Source: an uncultured Porphyromonadaceae bacterium (lineage in GTDB: Bacteria > Bacteroidota > Bacteroidia > Bacteroidales > Muribaculaceae). Taken from it: a DNA stretch of 64,000 nt. Position numbers and translations under genes: made by a program. Shown here piece after piece: positions 24,643-35,560 of this stretch. The notes below the pieces were generated by a model. That model made no database searches. It was given only the letters and a program-made list of their open reading frames with translations, and had not been told where the DNA came from. The stretch lies in the NCBI GenBank assembly GCA_902489275.1, contig CABTZK010000001.1, positions 1 through 64,000 on the forward strand. Reading direction: 5' to 3'. Each line of letters starts with the position of its first letter. Position 1 is the stretch's first letter.

Positions 24643-25887
24643 ATGGCAAAAGTAAAACCATTCAAGGGCGTTCGCCCACCAAAAGATTTAGTAGAACAAG
24701 TGGCATCGAAGCCCTACGACGTGCTGTCGAGCGAAGAGGCTCGCGCCGAAGCAGGTGATAACGAAAAGTCGCTTTACCACATCATCAAGCCAGAAATTGA
24801 TTTTGAGCCTGGTTGCGGTGAGGATGAGCCTCGCGTTTACGACCGTGCAGCCGAGAACTTCAAGAAGTTCCAGGAAAGAGGCTGGCTGGTGCAAGATAAG
24901 CAGGAGAACTACTACATCTATGCGCAGACCATGGATGGCCGCACCCAATATGGTATTGTTGTCGCAGCGAGTGTTGATGATTATTTGACTGGCCGCATCA
25001 AGAAGCACGAGCTTACTCGCCGAGAGAAAGAAGCCGACCGCATGCACCACATCGAGATCAACAATGCCAACATCGAGCCAGTGTTCTTGTCATTCCCCGA
25101 CAACGAAACCCTGCAGCAAGTGATTGAAAAGACTGCTAAAACCAAACCAGAATATGATTTCGTGTCAGAAGACGGTATTGGCCACACGCTGTGGGTAATC
25201 AAGGATGCCGAAACCATCAAGACGATCACCGAGGCTTTTGCGAATATTCCCTATCTGTACATTGCCGATGGTCACCATCGAACCGCTGCCGCTGCCCACG
25301 TGGGCGAGGAAAAGGCAAAGGCCGACCCTCACCACAAGGGTGATGAGGAATACAACTACCTGCTGGCCGTGTGCTTCCCTGAATCGCACTTGAAAGTCAT
25401 GGACTACAACCGCGTGGTGAAAGACTTGAACGGCCTTTCGGAGGCAGAGTTCCTGGAGAAGGTAGGCGAACACTTCGACATCGAATGCAAGGGAGAAGAG
25501 ATGTATCGCCCGGCAGCACTGCACAACTTCTCGCTTTACATGGGCGGCAAGTGGTATTCGCTCACCGCAAAGCCTGGCACGTATGACGACAATGACCCCA
25601 TCGGAAGGCTTGACGTGAAAGTATCGTCTGATTACATCCTGCGTGACATTCTCGGAATTGTTGACTTGCGCTCCGACAAGCGCATTGACTTCGTGGGTGG
25701 CATCCGCGGATTGGAGGAGTTGAAAAACCGTGTTGACTCTGGCGAGATGAAGATGGCTTTGGCACTGTATCCTGTCACCATGCGTCAAATCATCGACATT
25801 GCCGACTCGGGCAACATTATGCCTCCCAAGGCCACGTGGTTTGAGCCAAAATTGCGTTCAGGCTTGATTATTCACAAGTTGGACTAA
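24643..25887 (+). CDS. DUF1015 family protein (SerK-like fold)
   Basis: A 414-residue cytoplasmic protein of the DUF1015 family. It begins VKPFKGVRPPKDL and contains the conserved ASKPYDVLSSEEAR, FLSFPDN and YIADGHHRTAAA segments; the DGHHR motif recalls the ParB/SerK-type nucleotide-binding fold. Some relatives are thought to act as free-serine kinases, and in many Bacteroidetes the gene sits with serC and serA. Here those genes are absent and it follows purA after 65 bp. The function is therefore an inference only. A strong terminator follows. Confidence 0.8.
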   Translation: MAKVKPFKGVRPPKDLVEQVASKPYDVLSSEEARAEAGDNEKSLYHIIKPEIDFEPGCGEDEPRVYDRAAENFKKFQERGWLVQDKQENYYIYAQTMDGRTQYGIVVAASVDDYLTGRIKKHELTRREKEADRMHHIEINNANIEPVFLSFPDNETLQQVIEKTAKTKPEYDFVSEDGIGHTLWVIKDAETIKTITEAFANIPYLYIADGHHRTAAAAHVGEEKAKADPHHKGDEEYNYLLAVCFPESHLKVMDYNRVVKDLNGLSEAEFLEKVGEHFDIECKGEEMYRPAALHNFSLYMGGKWYSLTAKPGTYDDNDPIGRLDVKVSSDYILRDILGIVDLRSDKRIDFVGGIRGLEELKNRVDSGEMKMALALYPVTMRQIIDIADSGNIMPPKATWFEPKLRSGLIIHKLD

Positions 25888-25912
25888 AAGACCTGAAAGT
25901 GATTCAAGATTT

Positions 25913-25947
25913 AATCTCACGAGGAACCTGTCTCGTGAGATTTTTTT
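25913..25947 (+). terminator. Intrinsic terminator after the DUF1015 gene
   Basis: A perfect 11-bp stem (25913-25923 with 25932-25942), 8-base loop and a run of seven T. It overlaps the last codon of the convergent yraN gene. Confidence 0.9.
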
Positions 25948-26320
25948 ATCGATAGGTTCGCAAGCGAGGGTAGAAGGCGTTAGGAATATACTGCAAGTCA
26001 AAATTCCCGGCTCGTCTCACAATCACAATCACATCAAACTGGATTTCCATTTTCAATTGGTGATAGCTCATGTAGCCGTTGGCTGCATGGATGAGCCGGC
26101 GCTTCTTGGCCTCGGTAATTGACCGTAGCGGGTCAAACTTGTCGTCATGAGAGCGCGTCTTGACCTCAACAATGTGCAGCACCCCATTCCCCTCTGCCAC
26201 GATGTCGATTTCAAGTTTGTTGAGCCTCCAATTCGTTTCACGAATGATATAGCCTTGCTTGATGAGGAACTCTTGGGCGATTTGCTCGCCCGCCTTTCCA
26301 AGTTCGTTATGCTGTGCCAT
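25946..26320 (-). CDS. yraN: UPF0102 (YraN) nuclease-like protein
   Basis: A 124-residue member of UPF0102, small proteins with a PD-(D/E)XK nuclease fold related to Holliday-junction resolvases. The catalytic pattern is visible as NKLEIDIVAEG followed by IVEVKTRSHD. The ATG at 26320 (MAQHNELGKAGEQIAQEFL) is chosen because family members start with this helix; an upstream ATG at 26374 would add 18 unrelated residues. It converges on the DUF1015 gene and shares the terminator region. The cellular role is unknown. Confidence 0.88.
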   Translation of the reverse strand: MAQHNELGKAGEQIAQEFLIKQGYIIRETNWRLNKLEIDIVAEGNGVLHIVEVKTRSHDDKFDPLRSITEAKKRRLIHAANGYMSYHQLKMEIQFDVIVIVRRAGNFDLQYIPNAFYPRLRTYR

Positions 26321-28101
<1,781 letters not shown>

Positions 28102-28107
28102 TTAATA

Positions 28108-28140
28108 TTTCTAAATACATCCTGATTGATTATACTTTTG
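28108..28140 (+). promoter_or_regulatory. Probable promoter of the first isomerase gene
   Basis: TTTC (28108-28111), 21 bases, TACTTTTG (28133-28140). The -7 box is exact; the -33 has one mismatch. The leader is about 65 bases. Confidence 0.5.
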
Positions 28141-28211
28141 TAGCCTGCTTTTGCGTTACTACAAGTTGATTGAAACTTTGAAATAAATTTAAAGAAGAAA
28201 CATAAACAGTT

Positions 28212-30137
28212 ATGAAAATCAAATTATTGATTTGTGCCGCGATGGGTGCTGTTGCACTTGCTTTTGCCGCAAAAGATCCCGTATTGATGACCATTAACGG
28301 GAAAGACATTCATCTGTCGGAGTTTGAGTATCTCTACAAAAAGAACAGCCAGCAACAAATCCAAAAGGAGACGATTGAGCAGTATGTAGACCGTTTCGTG
28401 ACCTATAAGCTGAAAGTCACTGATGCCGAGGCTGAGAAAATTGACACAACGCGTGCTTTTAAAGCCGAGTTTGAAGGGTATAAAAACGACCTCGTGAAAC
28501 CTTTCCTGGTTGACACCACCGTGACCTACCGCTTGGTCAATGAAGCCTACGAGCGCATGAAATACAATGTGGATGTCGATCACATCATGTTGCCGCTGGG
28601 CGATAACAAGCTCAAAAACGACTCCATCATTGCTCGCCTTGACAGCATCAAGAATCGCATTGAAAATGGAGAGGATTTCAGCGAGTTGGCAATGAGATAC
28701 TCCATTGACCCGTCAAAAAAGCGCAACAAGGGTCACTACGGGTACATCGCAAGCGGCATGTTCCCCTACACGTGGGAAGTGACGGCGTTTAGCACGCCCA
28801 TTGGTCAGATAAGCAAGCCATTCCGCACCGACTTTGGCAACCACCTGATTCGCGTGAACAATAAGCGTGAGGATCCCGGCACCGTGGAATGCGAGCACAT
28901 TCTCGTCTTGTTTCCACGCGACGCCACCGACTCGGTCAAGGCCGTGTGCAAGCAACGCATTGACTCCATCTACACCGCCATCAAGAATGGAGCGAACTTT
29001 GAGGAACTCGCCAAGACAAAGAGCGACGACCACAGGTCGTCAGCGCAAGGCGGTCTTCTTCCTCGCTTTGGCGTGAATCGCATGATGCCTGAGTTTGAGC
29101 AAGTGGCTTTCTCGCTCAATGATGGCGAAATATCGGAGCCCTTTGCTACCCCCTATGGCTATCACATTGTGAAAAAGCTCCATCATTATCCTGTTCCCAC
29201 ACTCGAAGAGGCTCGTCAAACCATCGAGCAGGCCATCTCACGCGACGAGCGCTCGCAGATGCCTCGCGACGCGAAAATCGAGCAGCTCATGAAGCAATAT
29301 CATTATGCCGAAAATGCCAATTTCAAAACTTACCTTGAAAAGAAATTGGCTGCTCATGGCCAGTATGACTCGACGTTCGTGGCTGGAACAATTGCAAGCT
29401 CTAACGAGCCCATTTTCACTTACAGCAACATCAGCGTCCCCGCATCGGTACTTGCGCAGTCGCTCAATCCCAAGGCGAAGCTCACCAATGATGCGGCTGT
29501 GGGCTATATTACCTCGATGATCACTCCTTACGCCAAAAATGAAATCATGCGGCACTACGTGGACAACATCATTGACGAGAACGCCGACTATCGCAATCTT
29601 ATCAATGAGTACCGCGATGGCATGCTGCTGTTTGAAGTGAGCAACCGCAAGGTGTGGGAGGGCGCCAGCAAGGATACCGTGGGCCTTAAGAACTACTTTG
29701 AGGCTAACCGCGCTAAATACAATTGGGTTAGCCCGCACTTCAAGGGCATCATTCTCTCGGCCAAAAACGACAGCGTGATGAACGAGGTGATAAAAGCAAT
29801 TCCCACTTTTGGCGCCGATACCCTGACGACCGCACTCCACGAGAAGTTTTCTAACGGCATCAAAATGGAGCGGATGCTTTTTGCACAAGGAGAGAACGAG
29901 ACGGCAGACAAAGTGGTGTTTGGCTCGACGCAAAAAGTTGTCGAGACTGGCAACAAGAAATATCCGCTTTCTATGGTACTTGAAGGCGGCGTTATCGACC
30001 AACCCGAAAACGTATGGGATGTTAAGGGGCAAGTCACCAGCGACTATCAAGACTTGCTTGAGCAAAAGTGGATTAAGGAATTGAAGGTAAAATACCCCGT
30101 GAAAATCAACAAGAAAGTGCTCAAGTCCGTGAAATAA
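28212..30137 (+). CDS. Periplasmic peptidylprolyl isomerase, two parvulin domains
   Basis: A 641-residue SurA/PpiD-like folding factor for envelope proteins. A signal peptide (MKIKLLICAAMGAVALAFA) is followed by a chaperone region, then two parvulin domains: about 115-225 (DHIMLPLGDN to GNHLIRVNNK) and 226-325 (CEHILVLFPRD to YGYHIVKKL). A large C-terminal region of about 300 residues has no motif I recognise. No membrane anchor is seen after the signal peptide. It begins a group of envelope-biogenesis genes that runs through the OstA-like gene. Confidence 0.9.
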   Translation: MKIKLLICAAMGAVALAFAAKDPVLMTINGKDIHLSEFEYLYKKNSQQQIQKETIEQYVDRFVTYKLKVTDAEAEKIDTTRAFKAEFEGYKNDLVKPFLVDTTVTYRLVNEAYERMKYNVDVDHIMLPLGDNKLKNDSIIARLDSIKNRIENGEDFSELAMRYSIDPSKKRNKGHYGYIASGMFPYTWEVTAFSTPIGQISKPFRTDFGNHLIRVNNKREDPGTVECEHILVLFPRDATDSVKAVCKQRIDSIYTAIKNGANFEELAKTKSDDHRSSAQGGLLPRFGVNRMMPEFEQVAFSLNDGEISEPFATPYGYHIVKKLHHYPVPTLEEARQTIEQAISRDERSQMPRDAKIEQLMKQYHYAENANFKTYLEKKLAAHGQYDSTFVAGTIASSNEPIFTYSNISVPASVLAQSLNPKAKLTNDAAVGYITSMITPYAKNEIMRHYVDNIIDENADYRNLINEYRDGMLLFEVSNRKVWEGASKDTVGLKNYFEANRAKYNWVSPHFKGIILSAKNDSVMNEVIKAIPTFGADTLTTALHEKFSNGIKMERMLFAQGENETADKVVFGSTQKVVETGNKKYPLSMVLEGGVIDQPENVWDVKGQVTSDYQDLLEQKWIKELKVKYPVKINKKVLKSVK

Positions 30138-30181
30138 CAGGCTCTTTCCACACCTATTGTGCGGAATAGCGCTAAGGAAAG

Positions 30182-30224
30182 AATCTCTTTTCCTCCATGT
30201 GATGGAGCTGAAAAGAGATTTTTT
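30182..30224 (+). terminator. Strong intrinsic terminator
   Basis: A perfect 11-bp stem (30182-30192 with 30210-30220) encloses a second 6-bp stem (30193-30198 with 30202-30207). The right arm ends in a T run. It closes the transcript of the first isomerase gene, so the second isomerase needs its own start. Confidence 0.88.
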
Positions 30225-30383
30225 CTTGCGTCTGTTAATTCAAATAAGGAAATAAAGCACTTTTTAAGGTATTTCTTTTTGTAATATGGCAAAAAATCAA
30301 GAAATTTGCACGAAAAATAAAAGGTGCCGTTTTTTGAATGGCGGCACGGTGATCATCAATTAACATCCTATTTTTAGTACAAC

Positions 30384-31736
30384 GTGAAACTAAGATTTTT
30401 GACCATTGCGCTCTTTGTGTGTGCGGCTTGCCTGCAAGCTATAGCACAGAATAATGTGGCAGAAGAGATTGCTTGGATTGTGGGTGACGAGCCCATCTTC
30501 AAGAGTGAAATCGAGGAGCAATACCAGCAACTGCTCTATGAGCGAGCCACGTTAGAGGGCAATCCATATTGTGTGATACCAGAACAAATCGCCATTGACA
30601 AGCTGTTTCTTCACCAAGCCAAAATTGACACGATTGAGGTTCAAAACTCAATGGTTCAACAAAGTGTAGATGCCCGCATCAACTACTTTATAGCCAATTT
30701 AGGGTCAAAAGAGAAAGTCGAGGAATATTTCCGAAAGCCAATGCCAGAATTGCGCGAAGCGCTCATGACCCTTGTCCGCAACCAGTACATGATTCAGCAA
30801 GTGCAAAGCAACTTGACCAAGAATGTGAAGGCGACACCTGCCGATGTGAGAAAATACTATCAGTCGCTGCCCAAGGACTCCCTCCCGTTTGTTCCCAAGC
30901 AAGTGGAGGTGGAAATTATCACGATTAATCCCGTGATTCCCCAACAGGAAATCGATGAGGTGAAAGCCCGTTTGCGCGACTATGCCCAAAAGGTGAACAG
31001 CGGAGAAAGCGAGTTTTCCACTTTGGCGATTCTTTATTCTGAAGACACAGGTTCATCGCCCTATGGTGGCGAGATTGGCTTCAGAGGCCGGGCTGAGTTG
31101 CAGCCAGAGTACGCAAGTGTCGCTTTCAATCTCAGCGACACCAAGAGGGCGAGTAAAATTGTGGAGACCGAGGCAGGCTTCCACATTATCCAGCTCATTG
31201 AGAAGCGGGGCGACAGAGTGAACACCCGCCACATTCTCCTGCGGCCGAAAGTGAGTGAAAAGGATTTGAATGCCGCTGTCGCAAGGCTTGACTCGCTGAA
31301 GGCCGATGTCACTGCCGGAAAGCTTGCTTTTGAGGAAGCAGTCCCTTACGTCTCACAAGACAAAGACTCCAAAAACAACAAAGGGTTAATGCTTAACGAG
31401 AAGACCCACACAAATCTGTTCGAGATGGCCGACCTTCCTGCTGAAGTGGGTAAAATCGTTGACAAAATGAACGTGGGCGACCTGAGTGCCCCATTCATAC
31501 TGATGAATGCAAAGACAAATCGCCAGCAAGTGGCTCTGGTGAAACTGGCTCGTCGCATCGAGGGGCACAAGGCCGATTTAGCCGAGGATTACCAGACGAT
31601 CAAGGACATGTATGAGAACAAGAAAAAAGCCGAAATCATCGAGGCTTGGGTGAAGGAAAAACAAAAGAACACCTATGTCTACATTGAGGAGGGGTGGAGA
31701 AACTGCGAGTTCAAGTATGACTGGATTAAGAAGTAA
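30384..31736 (+). CDS. SurA-like peptidylprolyl isomerase
   Basis: A 450-residue periplasmic chaperone/isomerase that should help outer-membrane protein assembly. It has a GTG start, a signal peptide (MKLRFLTIALFVCAACLQAIAQ), an N-terminal SurA-type domain (EEIAWIVGDEPIFKSEIEEQ), a parvulin domain at about 170-285 (VEVEIITINPV to GFHIIQLIEK) and a second, more divergent one after VNTRHILLRPK. In this order it resembles SurA. It is followed after 15 bp by the OstA-like gene. Confidence 0.92.
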   Translation: MKLRFLTIALFVCAACLQAIAQNNVAEEIAWIVGDEPIFKSEIEEQYQQLLYERATLEGNPYCVIPEQIAIDKLFLHQAKIDTIEVQNSMVQQSVDARINYFIANLGSKEKVEEYFRKPMPELREALMTLVRNQYMIQQVQSNLTKNVKATPADVRKYYQSLPKDSLPFVPKQVEVEIITINPVIPQQEIDEVKARLRDYAQKVNSGESEFSTLAILYSEDTGSSPYGGEIGFRGRAELQPEYASVAFNLSDTKRASKIVETEAGFHIIQLIEKRGDRVNTRHILLRPKVSEKDLNAAVARLDSLKADVTAGKLAFEEAVPYVSQDKDSKNNKGLMLNEKTHTNLFEMADLPAEVGKIVDKMNVGDLSAPFILMNAKTNRQQVALVKLARRIEGHKADLAEDYQTIKDMYENKKKAEIIEAWVKEKQKNTYVYIEEGWRNCEFKYDWIKK

Positions 31737-31751
31737 AATCAGCCTTTGGTT

Positions 31752-33605
31752 GTGAAAGCATCTCCAAATCCTATCACAGCAAGGCATAAGCGGACTCAGC
31801 GCCCCTTATGCCTTTTGGCGCTTATTGTGTGTCTGCTGTCGGGGATGGACACGCTTCATGCACAGGACACCAAGGTGTTCCGCCCCCCCATTCCAGCCGC
31901 CAGCCGCTACCAGCGCAATAAGCTTTTTTTAGAGCATGCCGACTCAATGATGATTGTCGAGGCGAAAGACTATATTGTGCTAAAGGGAAATATTGACTTT
32001 TGCCGGGATGACATGCACCTCTACTGTGACAGCGCACACTACTATGACCGCCTCAACAAGGTGGACGCTTTCGGGAACGTGCGCATGGAACGGCCATCGA
32101 AAAAATTGAGTGGGCGAGCCGATAACTTGCACTACGAGAACGACATACTCAACATGCTGGGAAACGTGCACATGGAGCAAGGAGAGGGGGTCGACCGCCA
32201 GTGGTTAGAGTCGTCTCAAATTGACTATTATCGCTCCTCCAACACGGGAAAGTACACAACCGGCGGGAAATTGGAAGATTCAAGAAACATCCTCACGTCG
32301 CAAGTGGGAACCTATAATTTCGACACGAACAATGCCGTGTTTACGCAAGATGTCGTGCTCGATAACAAGCGCGACAAATATGTGATGAATACCAATCGCC
32401 TCAATTACAACACAAAAACGAAAATCGCACAGCTTGTAGAGCACACGACCATTATTTCAGACGAGAAAGATGGCAAAAGAAATCAACTGGAAACCAACAG
32501 CGGCACCTATAACACTCAAGACGAAGTGGCGACACTCTACAAGAAAAACCAGAAGCAACCCATTCTTATCGCCAAAGACGGCCGAACGCTTGAGGGCGAC
32601 ACGATTCACTATGAGCGGAAAAAGAGTGAGGGTTATGCGCAAGGACATGTGAGGGTGGTTGATAAAAAGCACAAAGCGATTTTAACGGGCGGATATGGCT
32701 GTCATAATGAGGAAACCCATCTGTCCTATGCCACCCGCCAGGCGTTGGCACGCATCTACAACGCCCCCAATGCCAAAACCGGAGAGCGCAGCGACACCTT
32801 GTATTTTCATGCCGACACGCTCAAGACCTATGTGGAGCGCAGTGACACCACCAAGCGGGTGATTGAGGCAACCCATGGCGCGCGATTCTACCGCAAGGAC
32901 GTGCAAGGCCTGTGTGGCTGGTTGCGCATGTCGCAATGTGACTCTATCCTTAACCTTTATAACCATCCCATCGTGTGGAGTGAACAACGGCAAATCTCTA
33001 GCGACCATGAAATCAATGTCCATCTCAAGGACAGCACCACGATTGACTGGGCTAAGCTCCCCATGGGCGGGCTATTGGTAGAGCATTTGGGCGAAATCTA
33101 TTACAACCAGCTTACCGCTAAAAAAATCAAGGCATTCTTTGAGCAAGTCATCAATTACCATGATGACGGCACCGACGAGAAACGCACCGAGATAAGGCAT
33201 GTCGATGCCGATGGAAACGTGAAAATCGTGTTTTTCCCCATGGAGAATGACTCGACCTACAATAAATGTATTCGTTCAGAGAGTACGCATTTATCGGCTG
33301 ATTTCAAGAGCAAACAAGAAATAGAGAAAATCAAGATGTGGCCTGCTGTCACTGGGACGGTCACACCGCTTTACATTGCCAAAAAGTCGCAACTTTTCCT
33401 GGAAGAGTTCAAAACGCTCCAGGGTGGTATCAAATGGTATGACAGCATGCGGCCACGACAGCCAAGTGACGTGATGGAAATCTCTGATGAAATGCGAAAT
33501 AGAATCAGTCAAAATTTCACGATTACTCCTCCCGAAAACGGGAAACAAAGCGAAGTGAAAAACAGATTGCAAGAAATGGAAAAAGGAGGGACCGACGATG
33601 AGTGA
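31752..33605 (+). CDS. OstA-like protein (LPS transport family)
   Basis: A 617-residue exported protein related to the OstA/LptA/LptD-N fold, which carries lipopolysaccharide across the periplasm. A long basic N-terminus is followed by a signal segment (PLCLLALIVCLLSGMDTLHAQ), then beta-rich repeats of the type LKGNIDFCRDDMHLYCDSA, LHYENDILNMLGNVHMEQG and YNTQDEVATLYKK. The start is uncertain: I take GTG at 31752, with an in-frame TTG at 31746 as the alternative. Its 3' end overlaps mutL by 8 bp. Confidence 0.8.
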   Translation: MKASPNPITARHKRTQRPLCLLALIVCLLSGMDTLHAQDTKVFRPPIPAASRYQRNKLFLEHADSMMIVEAKDYIVLKGNIDFCRDDMHLYCDSAHYYDRLNKVDAFGNVRMERPSKKLSGRADNLHYENDILNMLGNVHMEQGEGVDRQWLESSQIDYYRSSNTGKYTTGGKLEDSRNILTSQVGTYNFDTNNAVFTQDVVLDNKRDKYVMNTNRLNYNTKTKIAQLVEHTTIISDEKDGKRNQLETNSGTYNTQDEVATLYKKNQKQPILIAKDGRTLEGDTIHYERKKSEGYAQGHVRVVDKKHKAILTGGYGCHNEETHLSYATRQALARIYNAPNAKTGERSDTLYFHADTLKTYVERSDTTKRVIEATHGARFYRKDVQGLCGWLRMSQCDSILNLYNHPIVWSEQRQISSDHEINVHLKDSTTIDWAKLPMGGLLVEHLGEIYYNQLTAKKIKAFFEQVINYHDDGTDEKRTEIRHVDADGNVKIVFFPMENDSTYNKCIRSESTHLSADFKSKQEIEKIKMWPAVTGTVTPLYIAKKSQLFLEEFKTLQGGIKWYDSMRPRQPSDVMEISDEMRNRISQNFTITPPENGKQSEVKNRLQEMEKGGTDDE

Positions 33606-35478
33606 TGTCATCAAACTTCTTCCCGACTCAGTGGCTAATCAGATTGCTGCCGGCGAGGTCATCCAGCGTCCTGCTTCGGTGATTAAGGAACTGGTTGAAA
33701 ACGCTATCGATGCCGAGGCAACAAGGATTCAGATTGTCCTTAAGGATGCAGGCCGCACACTCATCCAAGTGGTTGACAATGGCAAAGGGATGACCGAGAC
33801 CGACGCGCGATTGGCTTTTGAACGCCACAGCACCTCAAAGATTTCCAAGGCAGAAGACCTTTTCTCGCTTCACACGATGGGTTTCCGTGGCGAGGCATTA
33901 GCCTCGATATGCGCGATCTCGCAAGTGGAATTGCGCACGAGGCCCCGTGATGCACAAATAGGCACTCGCCTTGTGATGAATGCCTCCAGATGCGAAAGCC
34001 AGCAACCCGACGTTTGCCCGCAAGGATGCAACTTCATGGTGAAAAACATTTTTTTCAATGTTCCTGCTCGACGTAAGTTTCTCAAGAGCAACCAAGTGGA
34101 ACTCAGCAACATCATCAAGGAATTCGAGAAGTTGGCAATGGTCAACCACCATGTTGAGTTCATGCTGTCCAATAACGGCAATGTCCTATATCAGCTACTG
34201 GGGGGAAGTCTCAAGCAACGCATTGCGGCCTTGTGGGGCCGCAATATCGACCAGCAACTCATTCCGCTTCATGTCGACACCTCCTTAGTGAAAATAACCG
34301 GGTTTGTGTGCAAGCCAGAGTTTGCCCGCAAACGCAACTACCTGCAATACTTCTTTGTCAATGGGCGTTACATGCGCCATCCTTATTTTCACAAGGCCGT
34401 CCTGTCGAGCTATGGGCAACTGATTCCCGATGATGAGCAGCCCAACTTTTTTCTTGACTTCGTGGTTGACCCCGAAACCATCGATGTTAATATTCATCCG
34501 ACTAAAACTGAAATCAAGTTTGAGAACGAGATGCCAATTTGGCAAATACTCGCAGCTGCTGTCAAAGAGTCTCTTGGCCGGTATATCGCCGTGCCTCAAA
34601 TCGACTTTGATACAGCCGACGCGCCAGAGATTCCTGCCTACAACCCCCACACAACAGTGAGCGTGCCCGACTCGGGCGTCGACCCTCATTACAATCCATT
34701 CCACAGCAGCGGGAAAAGCAGTCAAAGCCGCCCCGCGCCTGCCATCGACAGCCCAATGACCAATTGGGAATTGCTGTATCAAAATTTTGAAAAGGCCAAG
34801 AGTGAGGGTATCGGGAGCATTTCTGACAAAGATATTGAAAACTCATTTGGCGGTGTTCAGCCTCGCGTTCCACAAGCTGGCACTGACGACAGCCAAGCCA
34901 TATTGCTCGCAGCCGACGTGACAGCAGTGTGCATGCAATTCAAAAATCGCTACATTTTGTCGCCCGTCAAGTCGGGGCTGATGATTGTGGACCAGCACCG
35001 CGCGCATCTCAAAGTCCTCTATGAGCAATACATGCGGCAAATCAATGGCAAGAACGTCACTTCACAGCGCATCATGTTTCCCGAAGTGCTCAACCTTTCG
35101 CCGGCGCAACACATCATTCTCAAGGAACTGGTTGCCGACATGGAGAAAATGGGCTTCAGCCTCTCACAACTGAGCGGCTGTGACTGGGCAATCAACGCAA
35201 TGCCAGCAGGAATAGACCATGTTGATGTCAAGGATATTATCCTGCAAGTCATTGACGCGGCAACGGGGGGAGGCGAGACAATTGCCAAGCGCGTCTACGA
35301 CCGCATTGCGCTTACGGTTGCCCGTGGCACTGCCATCCCCTATGGGAAAGGACTCAATCAAGACGAGATGGCTCATCTTCTTTCACAGTTGCTGCAATTG
35401 CCTAATCCCAACTACACGCCCGATGGAAAGACGATTGTCACCGTGCTGACAAGTGAGCAAATTGAGAAACTGTTTTAG
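33598..35478 (+). CDS. mutL: DNA mismatch repair protein MutL
   Basis: A GHKL ATPase linking MutS to downstream repair. It has 626 residues. The N-terminal ATPase has IAAGEVIQRPASVIKELVENA, DNGKGM and TMGFRGEALASI. The C-terminal dimerisation domain follows a variable linker at about 360-440. The motif DQHA(X)2E(X)4E of endonuclease-type MutL is degenerate here (DQHRAHLKVLYE), so nuclease activity is doubtful. An AAAAGGAGGG ribosome-binding site lies inside the end of the overlapping OstA-like gene. Confidence 0.97.
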   Translation: MSDVIKLLPDSVANQIAAGEVIQRPASVIKELVENAIDAEATRIQIVLKDAGRTLIQVVDNGKGMTETDARLAFERHSTSKISKAEDLFSLHTMGFRGEALASICAISQVELRTRPRDAQIGTRLVMNASRCESQQPDVCPQGCNFMVKNIFFNVPARRKFLKSNQVELSNIIKEFEKLAMVNHHVEFMLSNNGNVLYQLLGGSLKQRIAALWGRNIDQQLIPLHVDTSLVKITGFVCKPEFARKRNYLQYFFVNGRYMRHPYFHKAVLSSYGQLIPDDEQPNFFLDFVVDPETIDVNIHPTKTEIKFENEMPIWQILAAAVKESLGRYIAVPQIDFDTADAPEIPAYNPHTTVSVPDSGVDPHYNPFHSSGKSSQSRPAPAIDSPMTNWELLYQNFEKAKSEGIGSISDKDIENSFGGVQPRVPQAGTDDSQAILLAADVTAVCMQFKNRYILSPVKSGLMIVDQHRAHLKVLYEQYMRQINGKNVTSQRIMFPEVLNLSPAQHIILKELVADMEKMGFSLSQLSGCDWAINAMPAGIDHVDVKDIILQVIDAATGGGETIAKRVYDRIALTVARGTAIPYGKGLNQDEMAHLLSQLLQLPNPNYTPDGKTIVTVLTSEQIEKLF

Positions 35479-35560
35479 TCTGCCATGTTGTTAGAGGATA
35501 TGGCACTACGATTGATTTTGTGTAACCAGGCAGTCAATTCTGCCTATTCAATACTTGCTT

